A stretch of 64,000 nucleotides of DNA, taken from positions 1 through 64,000 of the forward strand of contig JAKAKP010000113.1 in NCBI GenBank assembly GCA_021813445.1, given 5' to 3'. The notes below the pieces were generated by a model, which was given only the letters and a program-made list of their open reading frames with translations, had not been told where the DNA came from and ran no database searches. The position numbers were made by a program, and so were the translations under genes. Positions 47,428-56,942 of the stretch are shown piece after piece; the first letter of the stretch is position 1, and every line of letters starts with the position of its first letter. This DNA comes from Deltaproteobacteria bacterium. Lineage in GTDB: Bacteria; Desulfobacterota; Desulfobaccia; Desulfobaccales; 0-14-0-80-60-11.

Positions 47428-48123
47428 TTAATTAACCTGATGATGCAAATGGCCATCCTTGAGATGATAAACGTAATCGAACCCTTCGATCATCCGCACA
47501 TCGTGGGTTACCACGATGACTGCCGACTGATTTTCTTTGGCGATTTTCTTTAATAGCTCCATGACCTTCTTACCGCGCACGGTGTCCAGGGAGGCGGTGG
47601 GTTCATCGGCCAGGATGAGCCTGGGGTTGTTGGCCAGGGCCCGGGCAATGGCCACCCGCTGCTGTTCGCCCCCGGAGAGGAGCGCGGGCAAATAATCGGC
47701 CCGGTCGGCAATCTCCATATACCCCAGGAGTTCCATCACCCGGCGCTGGGACGCGTCGCCCTTGAGGCCCACCAGGCTCAAGGGAAACAGGACATTTTGC
47801 CGGGCCGTCAGGAACGGGATGAGATTGTGGGCCTGGAAGATAAAGCCCATTTTCTCCCGGCGGATTCTGCGAATGTCCACCCCGCCGGACCAGCCGTTTT
47901 TCTGGAAGATCGTTTGTCCATCAAAGATGATCTTGCCGGCAGTGGGGTCGAGAATTAAGCTGGCACACAAAAGCATGGTGGTCTTGCCGGAGCCGCTGGG
48001 TCCCAGCAGGGCCACCAGGTCTCCGGCAGAGACCGTGAGGTTAATATCCTCCAAGGCCCGCACTTCCAGGCGCCCGGACCCGAAAACCTTGCTGAGGCCC
48101 TCGATCCTCAGGACTTCCATCAC
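47428..48123 (-). CDS. ABC transporter ATP-binding protein (DevA/LolD-like)
   Basis: [45 protein letters not shown]. Confidence 0.93.
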   Translation of the reverse strand: MMEVLRIEGLSKVFGSGRLEVRALEDINLTVSAGDLVALLGPSGSGKTTMLLCASLILDPTAGKIIFDGQTIFQKNGWSGGVDIRRIRREKMGFIFQAHNLIPFLTARQNVLFPLSLVGLKGDASQRRVMELLGYMEIADRADYLPALLSGGEQQRVAIARALANNPRLILADEPTASLDTVRGKKVMELLKKIAKENQSAVIVVTHDVRMIEGFDYVYHLKDGHLHHQVN

Positions 48124-49319
48124 TGTCCTCCCAGGGCCAGGGCCGGCTGGGTCTTCAAGGCTTGCAGCAGGCCCAGGATGCTGGCCAGGATACCCCCGAA
48201 GAAGACGACAATAAAGGTGATGACCTCATCACCGGGGACCAGCAGGATAGTCTTGGGGAAATAGGAATAGGTCTGGTTTATCAACCCCAGGGCGAATAAA
48301 AAGGCACTGATGGTTAAGAGCATGGATTGCTCCAGCACCAGGCGCACGATCACCCGGTTGGGCGCGCCGATGAGCTTCATCACCGCGATGGCCCGAATCT
48401 TTTCCATGGTGAAGGTATAAATTACCAGGGAGATGATGACCACGGAGACGATCATCAACAGGGTCCGGAACAGGAAGAGCTGTTTGGTCATGCCCGCCAG
48501 GCGCCCTTTCAGCATGAGCTTAACCTCTTCGTCCGTGGTATAGACCGAAAGGTAGAGCCAGGTTCTGATGTTATGAGCTACCGCGGCTTGATTTGCCCCC
48601 GGTTTTAAGTGCACCAGCACGGCATTAATGAGGTGCGTGTCCGGCGCCAGGGCCGCGGCGAGATTGGCCGTGGCCGCGGGGGTTAACGCTTTCTGGCCGT
48701 TTAAGGTCCGGGCCAGCCGTACTCGCTGGGTGCGCACCTCTTCGTTGTCTTTCTGGAAGGCCACTTCCTGGGCGTCGGGCAGGGAGAGAAAAACCAAGGG
48801 GTCCCCATTAGTGTCGATGGCTCCCCGGGTCAGGCCCACCACCGTGTAATGATGCAGGCCCAGGGTCACCTGGTCCCCCAGGTGCACCCCCAGCTTTTGG
48901 TCCGCCACCATTTCGTAATGGCCCTGCCGCAAGCCCCGCCCGGAAATAAGCCTTTGGGGCCCACCCAAGCCGGTAAAGACATCATAACCGATGATGCTGA
49001 AATGGCGGCTCTGGTCGCCTATCAAGCGCTCCACCGTATAATAAATAAAGGGACAGGCCTTCTCCACCCCGGGAACGGCCTTGACGCTGTGATGATAATC
49101 CTCCGCCAAGGTGGATTGCTCGTTAAAGGGGCCGCCCCGGTAACGCTCCACCACCCAGAGGTCCGGGTTGGTGGCCTTGATGACCGCCAGCCCCTCGTAG
49201 ATATTGCCCCGGTAGAGGCCGTTCATGGCCAGGACAATGGTAAAAAGCAGGCCCACGCCGATGATGGTGGCAATGAAGCGGCCCTTATGGAGCTTGAGGT
49301 CGTAGACCGCTAAATCCAT
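48120..49319 (-). CDS. ABC transporter permease (DevC/FtsX-like)
   Basis: LKLHKGRFIATIIGVGLLFTIVLAMNGLYRG; AIAVMKLIGAPNRVIVRLVLEQS. Confidence 0.9.
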   Translation of the reverse strand: MDLAVYDLKLHKGRFIATIIGVGLLFTIVLAMNGLYRGNIYEGLAVIKATNPDLWVVERYRGGPFNEQSTLAEDYHHSVKAVPGVEKACPFIYYTVERLIGDQSRHFSIIGYDVFTGLGGPQRLISGRGLRQGHYEMVADQKLGVHLGDQVTLGLHHYTVVGLTRGAIDTNGDPLVFLSLPDAQEVAFQKDNEEVRTQRVRLARTLNGQKALTPAATANLAAALAPDTHLINAVLVHLKPGANQAAVAHNIRTWLYLSVYTTDEEVKLMLKGRLAGMTKQLFLFRTLLMIVSVVIISLVIYTFTMEKIRAIAVMKLIGAPNRVIVRLVLEQSMLLTISAFLFALGLINQTYSYFPKTILLVPGDEVITFIVVFFGGILASILGLLQALKTQPALALGGQ

Positions 49320-50476
49320 CAGCGCCCCTGGACGCCCTGGGTGATCTTGGCGCGAACTTTCTTGCCGGGCATCAGGCCCGCGGGTTTGATCACCACCAGG
49401 TCGCCCCCTTTCAGACCCGCGGTCACCGCAGTCCTGGCTCCGTCTTGCAGCCCCAAGACGACTTTTTGGAAGCGCAGCCGGCCTTTATCTGCCACCAGAA
49501 CCCCTTTGCCGCCATTCTTGGCAATAATGGCGGACAGAGGCACCACCGGAGCTCGCTGACGGCCGGTATCAATCTCCACCTGGCCTTCCTCCCCGATAAC
49601 CAGGGGTTGGGGCAACTGCTGGAACTTCACATCCACTTCCAACTCCCGGGTCACCGTATCCCCCTCCTGGTTGAGCCGCGCCACTTGGCCCTGAAACTCG
49701 CGGCCGGAGCGCAACATAATTTTAGCTGGCTGTCCCGGCCGTAGTTGGGTCACCAGGGCCTGGTCGATCCAAGTGGCTATCCAGATTTGATCCAGGGCCA
49801 CCATCTGGAAAATGGGACTGCCGGGAACCAGGGTCGTGCCCACCTCCGCCTTGCGCACAGTGATGAGTCCGTCCATGGGCGACAGGATGCGGGTATAATT
49901 GTGGAGGGCCGCCGCGGCCTTGGTCTCTGATTCGGCCTGTTTCACCGCGGCCTGCAACGCGGTAACGCCAGCCTGAAAGGCCGTCACTTCGCTTTCCGCC
50001 ACCTTGAGCTGGGCCCTGGTGGTGTCAAAGGCCGCCTGGGAGATGTAGCCGGGTTTAAAGACCTCCAGGTCCCGCTGATAATTGCTCTTAGCCAGGCCCA
50101 GGTTGGCTTGGGCTTTGCCCAGATCCGCCTGCGCCCGGGCCAGGTCGCGTTGCACCCGCATTTTGGCGGCTTGGGCGGCCATCTCCCGGGCCCGCAGTTC
50201 CGCGGAATCAATCCCTGCCAGGAGTTGCCCCTGTTTTACCCGGTCTCCCTGGTCGGCATAGAGCTTTTCCAGAATCCCGGTAATCTTGGGGCTCACCGTC
50301 ACCGGCACCTTGGATTGCACCGTGCCCGGCCCCTGCACTTGCCCCTGAATTTCCACCTGCTTGACCATGATCACCGGCACTGCGGGAGCATGCCAGAGCA
50401 GCCGGTAAGCCGCGCCCAGCAAGAGAATCACGCCCACGGCCAGGCCGGCGGCTTTTTTCCCCCCCGGAAGCTTCAC
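49319..50476 (-). CDS. HlyD-family efflux periplasmic adaptor (DevB-like)
   Basis: GPGTVQSKVPVTVSPKITGILEKLYADQGDRVKQGQLLAGIDSAEL. Confidence 0.92.
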   Translation of the reverse strand: MKLPGGKKAAGLAVGVILLLGAAYRLLWHAPAVPVIMVKQVEIQGQVQGPGTVQSKVPVTVSPKITGILEKLYADQGDRVKQGQLLAGIDSAELRAREMAAQAAKMRVQRDLARAQADLGKAQANLGLAKSNYQRDLEVFKPGYISQAAFDTTRAQLKVAESEVTAFQAGVTALQAAVKQAESETKAAAALHNYTRILSPMDGLITVRKAEVGTTLVPGSPIFQMVALDQIWIATWIDQALVTQLRPGQPAKIMLRSGREFQGQVARLNQEGDTVTRELEVDVKFQQLPQPLVIGEEGQVEIDTGRQRAPVVPLSAIIAKNGGKGVLVADKGRLRFQKVVLGLQDGARTAVTAGLKGGDLVVIKPAGLMPGKKVRAKITQGVQGR

Positions 50477-51822
50477 CTTACCTCCCCCTGATATTGGCGT
50501 CCCGGTCCCAAGGGGCCCGCGCCTTTGATCTGCTGAATGCGCGCCTTACCGATTTCGTAAGCCATGGCATACCTGATAAGCTGGAAGCGGGAGCCGGTTA
50601 AATCCACCTGGGCCTGGAGCACATCCAGGCCGATGGCCTTACCCACGCGATAGAGGGCCTGGGAGCTGGCATAGGCCTCTTCATTAGTGGCCACGGTGCG
50701 TTTGGTAGTGGCCACCCCCTGGCGGGCGTTTTCCTGGTCTTTCCAGGCGGCGGTCAGGTCCACCTTGATGCCGTTGAGCCGGTCCCGCCTTTTCTCCAGC
50801 AATTGGCGGTATTGGGAGGAGGCCTTGGCCACCTGGGCCCTGGTCAGGCCTCCTTCAAAGAAGGGATACTCCATAAAGACCCCGGCGATCCATTCCGGCT
50901 TGGTGCCGCCCAGGTCCCGGTGGCGCATATCGCTCCCGGCCTGCACACTGACTTCCGGGAAATACGAGCCCCGGGCGGCTTTGATCAAAGTCTGACTCTG
51001 GGCCAGCTCCAAATCCAATTTCTTGATTTCCGGGTTGCCTTTGAGCACTTCCTGCCAGAGGGAGTTCAGGTCCCCGGCCGCGGCAAATTGCCCGGGGAGT
51101 TTGCCCTTGATATCCACTGGGACCCGCTCCCTCAGGCCCAGGGTGCGGGCCAGAATTTCCTGGGCCAGGCGCACCGCGTTGTGGGCCTCCACCACTGCCT
51201 GTTGGGCCTCGGACACCTGGGACTGAGCCCGGACAAAATCCAGGTTGGTGACCCTGCCCGCCTTATAAAAAGCCCCGGTCAATTTGCCGAATTCCTGGCG
51301 CTGCTGCAGGGCCTCCCGGGCCACCTGCAGGTTCTCCTTGGCTTCGACTAACTGGTAGAAGGCCTGGGTCACAGTAAAGGCCAGTTCGTCTGCGGTTCTC
51401 TGGACTTCCTGTCTCTGCGCCTGGGTGCCGGTCCTGGCGGCCTGAGTATTGTAATAGGTCTTAAAACCGTCAAATATGAGTTGTTTGCCGGACAGGCCGG
51501 TATACTCTTCTCGCTTGAAGAGTTCGAAATTGGTGAGCGCGCCGCCGGGGGAAAAGCGGTTCGGCGGCTGCCGGTCATAGTAGGAAGTCAAGACCAGCCG
51601 GGGGAAGAACTTGGACCGGGCTGCTTGATAATCCGCCACCAGTTCGTTGATCCTTTCCCGACTGGCGGCCAGGACCGGGTTGTTTTTCCGGGCCAGGGTC
51701 AAGCAGTCCTCCAGGGTCAGAGGCTGATAATCTCTCTCTGCCACTTCTGATCTAGCTGCTGGCGCAATTAAGACCCCGCTAATACAAACAATTAAGAGGG
51801 TTTTCATTTTGAGGCACATCAT
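50473..51822 (-). CDS. TolC-family outer membrane efflux protein
   Basis: LTLEDCLTLARKNNPVLAASRERINELVADYQAARSKFFPRL; internal duplication typical of TolC. Confidence 0.92.
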   Translation of the reverse strand: MMCLKMKTLLIVCISGVLIAPAARSEVAERDYQPLTLEDCLTLARKNNPVLAASRERINELVADYQAARSKFFPRLVLTSYYDRQPPNRFSPGGALTNFELFKREEYTGLSGKQLIFDGFKTYYNTQAARTGTQAQRQEVQRTADELAFTVTQAFYQLVEAKENLQVAREALQQRQEFGKLTGAFYKAGRVTNLDFVRAQSQVSEAQQAVVEAHNAVRLAQEILARTLGLRERVPVDIKGKLPGQFAAAGDLNSLWQEVLKGNPEIKKLDLELAQSQTLIKAARGSYFPEVSVQAGSDMRHRDLGGTKPEWIAGVFMEYPFFEGGLTRAQVAKASSQYRQLLEKRRDRLNGIKVDLTAAWKDQENARQGVATTKRTVATNEEAYASSQALYRVGKAIGLDVLQAQVDLTGSRFQLIRYAMAYEIGKARIQQIKGAGPLGPGRQYQGEVR

Positions 51823-51996
51823 CTTCTCCAGAGATCAAGGCTTCTGCCAAAGGAGACTTGGAAGTCATTCCGGCCTTTACCTAGAGAACCCAAAATCTGA
51901 TAAAATCCGGCGCCATTAAATAATTTAACTACCTAATTAAATTGCTAATTTCTCTATAAAAAAATACTCACTGTATACTAAGGGCAATGAAAGTAA

Positions 51997-52012
51997 TATG
52001 ATTTGAATCATA
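51997..52012. promoter_or_regulatory. FNR/CRP-type palindromic operator candidate
   Basis: TATGATTtgAATCATA: perfect 7-bp arms; fits the FNR-like core TGAT-N4-ATCA; lies between a divergent efflux operon and a crp/fnr gene. Confidence 0.6.
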
Positions 52013-52046
52013 CTGAAGAAAATTTTCCTCAAAGGGAGAAACAAGC

Positions 52047-52703
52047 TTGGAAGCGGCGGGAAAAATGGCTGGAATCTTTACCCAGCTTTCTCCAGAGTAT
52101 CGCCAGCAGCTGGAGCAGATCGCCGTGGAGATTGGCCTTAAAAAAGGGCAGCACCTTTTCGCTCCCGGTGATCCTTCCCGGGGGTTTTACGTGGTCCAGG
52201 AAGGCGCAGTCCGGATTTATGGGATGTCTTTGCAGGGCAAGGAGATCACCCAGGAGATTGCCGGTCAGGGGAGCGCCTTCGCTTTGGCCAGTCCCTTCTC
52301 AGCCACTTATCATTGTTTTGCCGAGGCTCTGGCAGACTCCCGGCTTTATCTGATTAAGAAAGAGGAATTTTTAGACCTGGTAACCGGTGATCTAAAATTC
52401 GCCGCCGAATGGATGCGCCTGCTCTCCCAGATGGTTATTCAGCTGCGCCGGCGCCTGGTCGATTTGACTCTCAGAACCCCCAAGGCGAGGATAGCCAGCT
52501 ATCTCTTGCTCCTGTCCGAAATGCAAAATTCCCAGACCCTTACCCTGCCGGTCCCCCGCAAAGAACTGGCAACGCTCCTGGGCATGACCCATGAAACTTT
52601 TTATCGCACCGCCAAGGACCTGGAAAATGAAGGCCTGGTGAAGTTTTCCGGGCACACCGCGGCCATAATGAACCAGGACCTGTTGGCCCAAATTGTGGAA
52701 TGA
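52047..52703 (+). CDS. Crp/Fnr family transcriptional regulator
   Basis: IGLKKGQHLFAPGDPSRGFYVVQEGAVRIYGMSLQGKEI; C-term HTH PRKELATLLGMTHETFYRTAKDLENEGLV. Confidence 0.93.
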   Translation: MEAAGKMAGIFTQLSPEYRQQLEQIAVEIGLKKGQHLFAPGDPSRGFYVVQEGAVRIYGMSLQGKEITQEIAGQGSAFALASPFSATYHCFAEALADSRLYLIKKEEFLDLVTGDLKFAAEWMRLLSQMVIQLRRRLVDLTLRTPKARIASYLLLLSEMQNSQTLTLPVPRKELATLLGMTHETFYRTAKDLENEGLVKFSGHTAAIMNQDLLAQIVE

Positions 52704-52768
52704 TTTCTCCTTCAGAAGGGGGGAAAACGGATTTTTCCTGGAGCCGGCGGCAGATGCTGGCCTTATCC

Positions 52769-54010
52769 TCAAAAAATGAGCAGGGATAATGCGGCTGCCG
52801 CAATCACGACCAGGAGCAGATTGAGCCGGAAGACGATCAGAGCCACCGCCGCCCCCAACATAAGGCCCCAGCTTTGCCAATCCACCAGGGAAGCCCGGCC
52901 CATCTGCACCACTACCAGGATCAGCATCCCCACCAAAGCACAGAGAATGCCCTGGATCACCGGCCGCATCCAACTGGTTTCTTTAACCCATTGATAATAG
53001 GGGCTGAGAAAGATGATGATCAGGATGGGGGGCAGAAAAATGGCGAGGGTGCACACCATCGCCCCCGCCAGGCCCTGGAGACAGAAGCCGATGAAGGTGG
53101 CCGTGATAATGATGGGGCCCGGAGTGACAAAGCCCAGGAGTATGCCGTCCAGGAATTGGCGCAGGGTGAGCCACCCCAAATGGTCCACCATGTCCCATTG
53201 GAGGATGGGGATCATGACGTAACCGCCGCCGAAGGAGATCACGCCGATCTTGAGAAAGATGAGGGACATCAGACCCAATTGCTGATTCAGGGTCCACAAC
53301 CCCCAAACCGTCAGGGTCAAGACCGCGAGGGCCCCGGCTACCTGGGTGGCCAGCCGCCCGGGGTTGGGCGCGGCCATCACTCTCTCTGCGTGGGGGGGGA
53401 CGGGAAGTGGCGCCAGTTTCCGGCCCAGAACCAGCCGGAGCAGGCCGGCTCCCAGGAATACCGCCAGGTAGTTGACGCCGCTCCCCAGCGCGGCCAGGGT
53501 CAATAAGGTGAGCCCCAGATCCAGCCAGTGCCGCCGGACAATTTCCCGAAAATGCCACAGGGTTTGCAGCAGCAGGGCGATGACCACAGCCCCGAGACCC
53601 TTGGAGGCTAGTTTCACCCAGGCCAACTCGCCGTAGCGCATATAAAGCCAGGAAAGACCCAGCATGAGGAGAAAGGCGGGGAAGATAAACGCGGCGGCCG
53701 CGGCCAGGGCACCCTTGGTTTTGCGGAGATGGTAGCCCACATAGGCGGCCAGTTGCACCACCGTGGCCCCCGGCACCAACTGGCAGAGGGCCAACCCGTC
53801 CAAAAAGTCCTTCTGGCTGAGCCAACCTCGTTCCTGGACGAGGCGGCGGCGGATGGGCTCCACCATGGCCAGACCGCCATAGGCGGTGACGCCCAGATGC
53901 AGAAAGGACCGGAGAATATCCCCCAGAGATGGGCCCTGCACGGGGCTGCCGGACTCATCCTTGCCGGTGCCCGCGGCCCCTCCGTCCGTGGCCTGGTCAA
54001 AGCTCAACAT
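52769..54010 (-). CDS. CHR-family (chromate transporter ChrA-like), two-domain
   Basis: LGVTAYGGLAMVEPIRRRLVQERGWLSQKDFLDGLALCQLVPGATVVQLAAYVGY and the second-half ISFGGGYVMIPILQWDMVDHLGWLTLRQFLDGILLGFVTPGP. Confidence 0.92.
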   Translation of the reverse strand: MLSFDQATDGGAAGTGKDESGSPVQGPSLGDILRSFLHLGVTAYGGLAMVEPIRRRLVQERGWLSQKDFLDGLALCQLVPGATVVQLAAYVGYHLRKTKGALAAAAAFIFPAFLLMLGLSWLYMRYGELAWVKLASKGLGAVVIALLLQTLWHFREIVRRHWLDLGLTLLTLAALGSGVNYLAVFLGAGLLRLVLGRKLAPLPVPPHAERVMAAPNPGRLATQVAGALAVLTLTVWGLWTLNQQLGLMSLIFLKIGVISFGGGYVMIPILQWDMVDHLGWLTLRQFLDGILLGFVTPGPIIITATFIGFCLQGLAGAMVCTLAIFLPPILIIIFLSPYYQWVKETSWMRPVIQGILCALVGMLILVVVQMGRASLVDWQSWGLMLGAAVALIVFRLNLLLVVIAAAALSLLIF

Positions 54011-54014
54011 TTCG

Positions 54015-55130
54015 CTAATCCAGATGCAAGACCACGGAAAAACTATTGAATAGGGCCCAAACCTGATCGTTTTCCTGCAGTTCCAGGCGGCGGCTGCTGG
54101 CGCTGGTTACCAGGGAGCATAGCTCCGTGCCATCGGCGATTTTTACCACGAATTCAGTAGTTACCTTACCCTTAATGATGCGGTCAACGGTTCCCTGAAA
54201 CTTATTTTCCGTACTGCATCGGGGCTCCTCATCACCTTTCTGCAAAACCACCCAGGGAGCTTTAACTTCGGCCGAGATCAGCATTCCGCTTTTGAGACCA
54301 AGTCTGGCCAAACTGTCGTTGGTGATCACCGTGGTTAGAAGATATCCCGCAATGGTTACCAGTTCCACTTTGGCCTGAATGTCTCCTTTTTGAATGCTGC
54401 TGATTTTACCGAAAAAAGTATTGCGTGCGCTGGTCTTGCGCCGGGACTCTTTTTCCAGAAAAAATTTGGCCACTTTCTGAATCTCATCATTGGAAAACGA
54501 CACGAAGGAAGCGGTTAAATTGGGGGTGGAATGCCCCAAGATTCTTTGCACCACCGGCAAGGGCATATTACTCTGCATCAGCTCCACGGCCCGGGATTTG
54601 CGAATCGCGTCCGGGCCCCCCAGACGCTTGGGAAAGCCACAGGCCACGGCCCGATCATAGAACTTACGGCGTACGTGGCCCGGGTCCACGTTGAACAAAC
54701 TACCCAAAGAGCTCTTGAAAGCGGCATCATTCAAGGCAATCCGAATCTCTTGAGAGAGCGTTTCCGGCATCTGGACTTCCCGGGGTGGCCGATCGGGGGT
54801 GGCATCAGCTTTGCCGAAAACCACCGTTTGCCTGCCGGGGTCGATGTCCTGAAACGGATTGATGGCCAAAACCTCATTCAACTTGGCGCCGGTATAGCGG
54901 ATCAACAAAAAGATGAGCAAGATGCGCTTCCGGGACAGTCGCACATCCGACCTTGCCGCTTCCTCCGCCCAGGCCCGGAAAGATTGCTCCAGACGGTGGA
55001 GCTGCATCGAGTCCAGGTACTGCCTGCCATCGGGCGCGGCCATGATGCGCGAGTGGCTGGCACCTTCCCGCATCGACACAGACCGGTTATCCCGTTCCCT
55101 CGGCTTCACCCCGTTGTTTTTCTTAGCCAT
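54015..55130 (-). CDS. Integrase-like DNA-binding + tandem TOBE/Mop regulator, TunR-like
   Basis: Tyrosine-recombinase-like N-domain (IRYTGAKLNEVLAINPF...VVQRILGHSTPNLTASFVSF) fused to two Mop-like domains; start re-assigned to MAKKNNGVK with SD gagagg. Confidence 0.82.
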   Translation of the reverse strand: MAKKNNGVKPRERDNRSVSMREGASHSRIMAAPDGRQYLDSMQLHRLEQSFRAWAEEAARSDVRLSRKRILLIFLLIRYTGAKLNEVLAINPFQDIDPGRQTVVFGKADATPDRPPREVQMPETLSQEIRIALNDAAFKSSLGSLFNVDPGHVRRKFYDRAVACGFPKRLGGPDAIRKSRAVELMQSNMPLPVVQRILGHSTPNLTASFVSFSNDEIQKVAKFFLEKESRRKTSARNTFFGKISSIQKGDIQAKVELVTIAGYLLTTVITNDSLARLGLKSGMLISAEVKAPWVVLQKGDEEPRCSTENKFQGTVDRIIKGKVTTEFVVKIADGTELCSLVTSASSRRLELQENDQVWALFNSFSVVLHLD

Positions 55131-55340
55131 ATCGCCTCTCAGGGAGTTTCCCTCCGTCCCCTGGGGAAATCGCTTTCCCCATAATTTTGGAAAATTTGGA
55201 CACTTGTCAAGGCGGCCCAAATCTTCTTGACATCTTTGCCTTCATGGCTATATTGGCATTAATTTAACTAAATTCGTGTCAGATGTATAGACCTGATTTT
55301 CTCTCGGTCTGAGATAGTCCCTCTCAAAGGAGACACTCCC

Positions 55341-56306
55341 ATGCTCTTCCCGGTCAGCGGCGTGGAAACGAATCCGGCCGTGCCTTTTCTGGTCGCCCTG
55401 ATGGTCTCTTGCTTCACTTCCATGGGAGGAATCTCCGGGGCTTTTCTGCTCTTGCCGTTCCAGGTGAGTGTGCTGGGATTTACCAGCCCGGCGGTCAGCC
55501 CTACCAACCTGGTATTTAATATTGTCGCCATTCCCAGCGGCGTCTACCGCTATTTCCGGGAGGGCCGGATGAACTGGCCCCTCACGTGGGTGGTGATCCT
55601 GGGGACCCTGCCGGGCGTCTTCTTCGGCGCCTTGATTCGCATTAAGTGGCTCCCGGACCCCAAAAACTTCAAACTCTTCGTGGGTTTTGTGCTTCTCTAT
55701 ATCGGCCTCCGGCTGCTTTATGACCAGACCCCTATGGCCAGACGCAAGAAGGCCAAAATCCAGGAATTTGAAGCGCAAGTCCAGGAAAAGCTGAAGGCAG
55801 TCATGGAGGCCAGCGGTCAGAGCAGCGGCCGCGGTCTGCCCCCTGCCGCCCGGGTCAAGACCGCGGCTTGGAGCTGGCGGCGGGTATCTTATGAATTTTT
55901 GGGGGAAACCTTTTCTTTTAACGCCCCCGCCCTGTTTGCCTTGGCCTTGGTGGTGGGCTTGATCAGCGGCACTTACGGCATCGGCGGCGGCGCCATGGTC
56001 GCCCCCTTTGTGGTGGCCGTTTTCAGCCTGCCCGTTTATACCATTGCCGGCGCGACCCTCACGAGCACCTTTCTCACTTCTATTGCCGGGGTGGTGATTT
56101 ACTACTGTCTGGTCCCCCTTTATCCCAGCCAGGCAATCGCCCCGGACCTGGCTTTGGGGGCACTCTTCGGCCTCGGAGGGTTCTGCGGCATGTATTTCGG
56201 GGCCAGGTTGCAGAAGTTAATCAAGGCCAATATCATCCGCATCGGGTTGGGTCTCATAATCTCCGGGTTGGCCCTGAGGTATATTATCGGGTTTTTTCTT
56301 GGTTAA
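55341..56306 (+). CDS. TauE/SafE (TSUP/DUF81) family membrane transporter
   Basis: GVFFGALIRIKWLPDPKNFKLFVGFVLLYIGLRLLYD; VVGLISGTYGIGGGAMVAPFVVAVFSLPVYTIAGATLTSTFLTSIAGV. Confidence 0.9.
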   Translation: MLFPVSGVETNPAVPFLVALMVSCFTSMGGISGAFLLLPFQVSVLGFTSPAVSPTNLVFNIVAIPSGVYRYFREGRMNWPLTWVVILGTLPGVFFGALIRIKWLPDPKNFKLFVGFVLLYIGLRLLYDQTPMARRKKAKIQEFEAQVQEKLKAVMEASGQSSGRGLPPAARVKTAAWSWRRVSYEFLGETFSFNAPALFALALVVGLISGTYGIGGGAMVAPFVVAVFSLPVYTIAGATLTSTFLTSIAGVVIYYCLVPLYPSQAIAPDLALGALFGLGGFCGMYFGARLQKLIKANIIRIGLGLIISGLALRYIIGFFLG

Positions 56307-56517
56307 TCCTGCTATTCTATAAACTGCAAGGATCTTGTGGAGAGCAAAGCACAGACTTTAAGTTCTCCCTGTCGGAGGAATGTGAAGGACATTAAGCTTA
56401 GAATATCTGTTTTGTTTCCGGAACTTATCCCAGAACCAGAAGCTTTCCATAATCAGATCAGATCTCGAATTTCTCCTGCCTCGCCGATAAGCTATGGATT
56501 TGGCAATTTAGCAGCTG

Positions 56518-56889
56518 CTATTTTTGGTAATAAAAATAGCCTTTGCGAGGATCAATTAGAACCTTATTTATCAAGTGGCCCTGACGGTCGAGGATTTCCG
56601 CTTCCCAGTAATTGCCCTTAACCGTAAGTTGGCCGGCTTTTAGGTTTGGCTGGGTACTCAAGTAGTTGTTAAGAAGATCGATGACATGCCTGGTTGCTTG
56701 AGATTCGCCGCACGCCGGAGGCCCGCACCGGCCGAAAACGGGACCTTGGCTGGCCCAACCGCCACGGGAACCGCAGGTGTCCCCCATCATTGCACCTCCC
56801 TGGCCGCAGCCGGCATCAGCCCGCCCGATCAATGGCAATGCCATGAGCGTCAATAGCAGTATCAGGCGCAACAATTTCACATCTTCCAC
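56518..56889 (-). CDS. Small secreted Cys/Gly-rich protein with C-terminal peptide-binding-like tail
   Basis: Signal peptide LLRLILLLTLMALPLIGRADA; GCGQGGAMMGDTCGSRGGWASQGPVFGRCGPPACGE; C-term YWEAEILDRQGHLINKVLIDPRKGYFYYQK. Confidence 0.75.
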   Translation of the reverse strand: MEDVKLLRLILLLTLMALPLIGRADAGCGQGGAMMGDTCGSRGGWASQGPVFGRCGPPACGESQATRHVIDLLNNYLSTQPNLKAGQLTVKGNYWEAEILDRQGHLINKVLIDPRKGYFYYQK

Positions 56890-56926
56890 CTATAAATCCT
56901 CATAGATTTAGGATCAACCTTAATTT

Positions 56927-56942
56927 TGCAACTATAATGCCA
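56927..56942 (-). promoter_or_regulatory. sigma54 (-24/-12) promoter for the 56518-56889 gene
   Basis: Minus strand TGGCATTATAGTTGCA; GG-N10-GC spacing. Confidence 0.75.

Noticed and set aside
54015-55130. Active site-specific recombinase
   Set aside because: Catalytic residues appear replaced (TGAKLNE; TASFVSF in place of the Tyr box) and TOBE/Mop domains follow; better explained as a TunR-like regulator.
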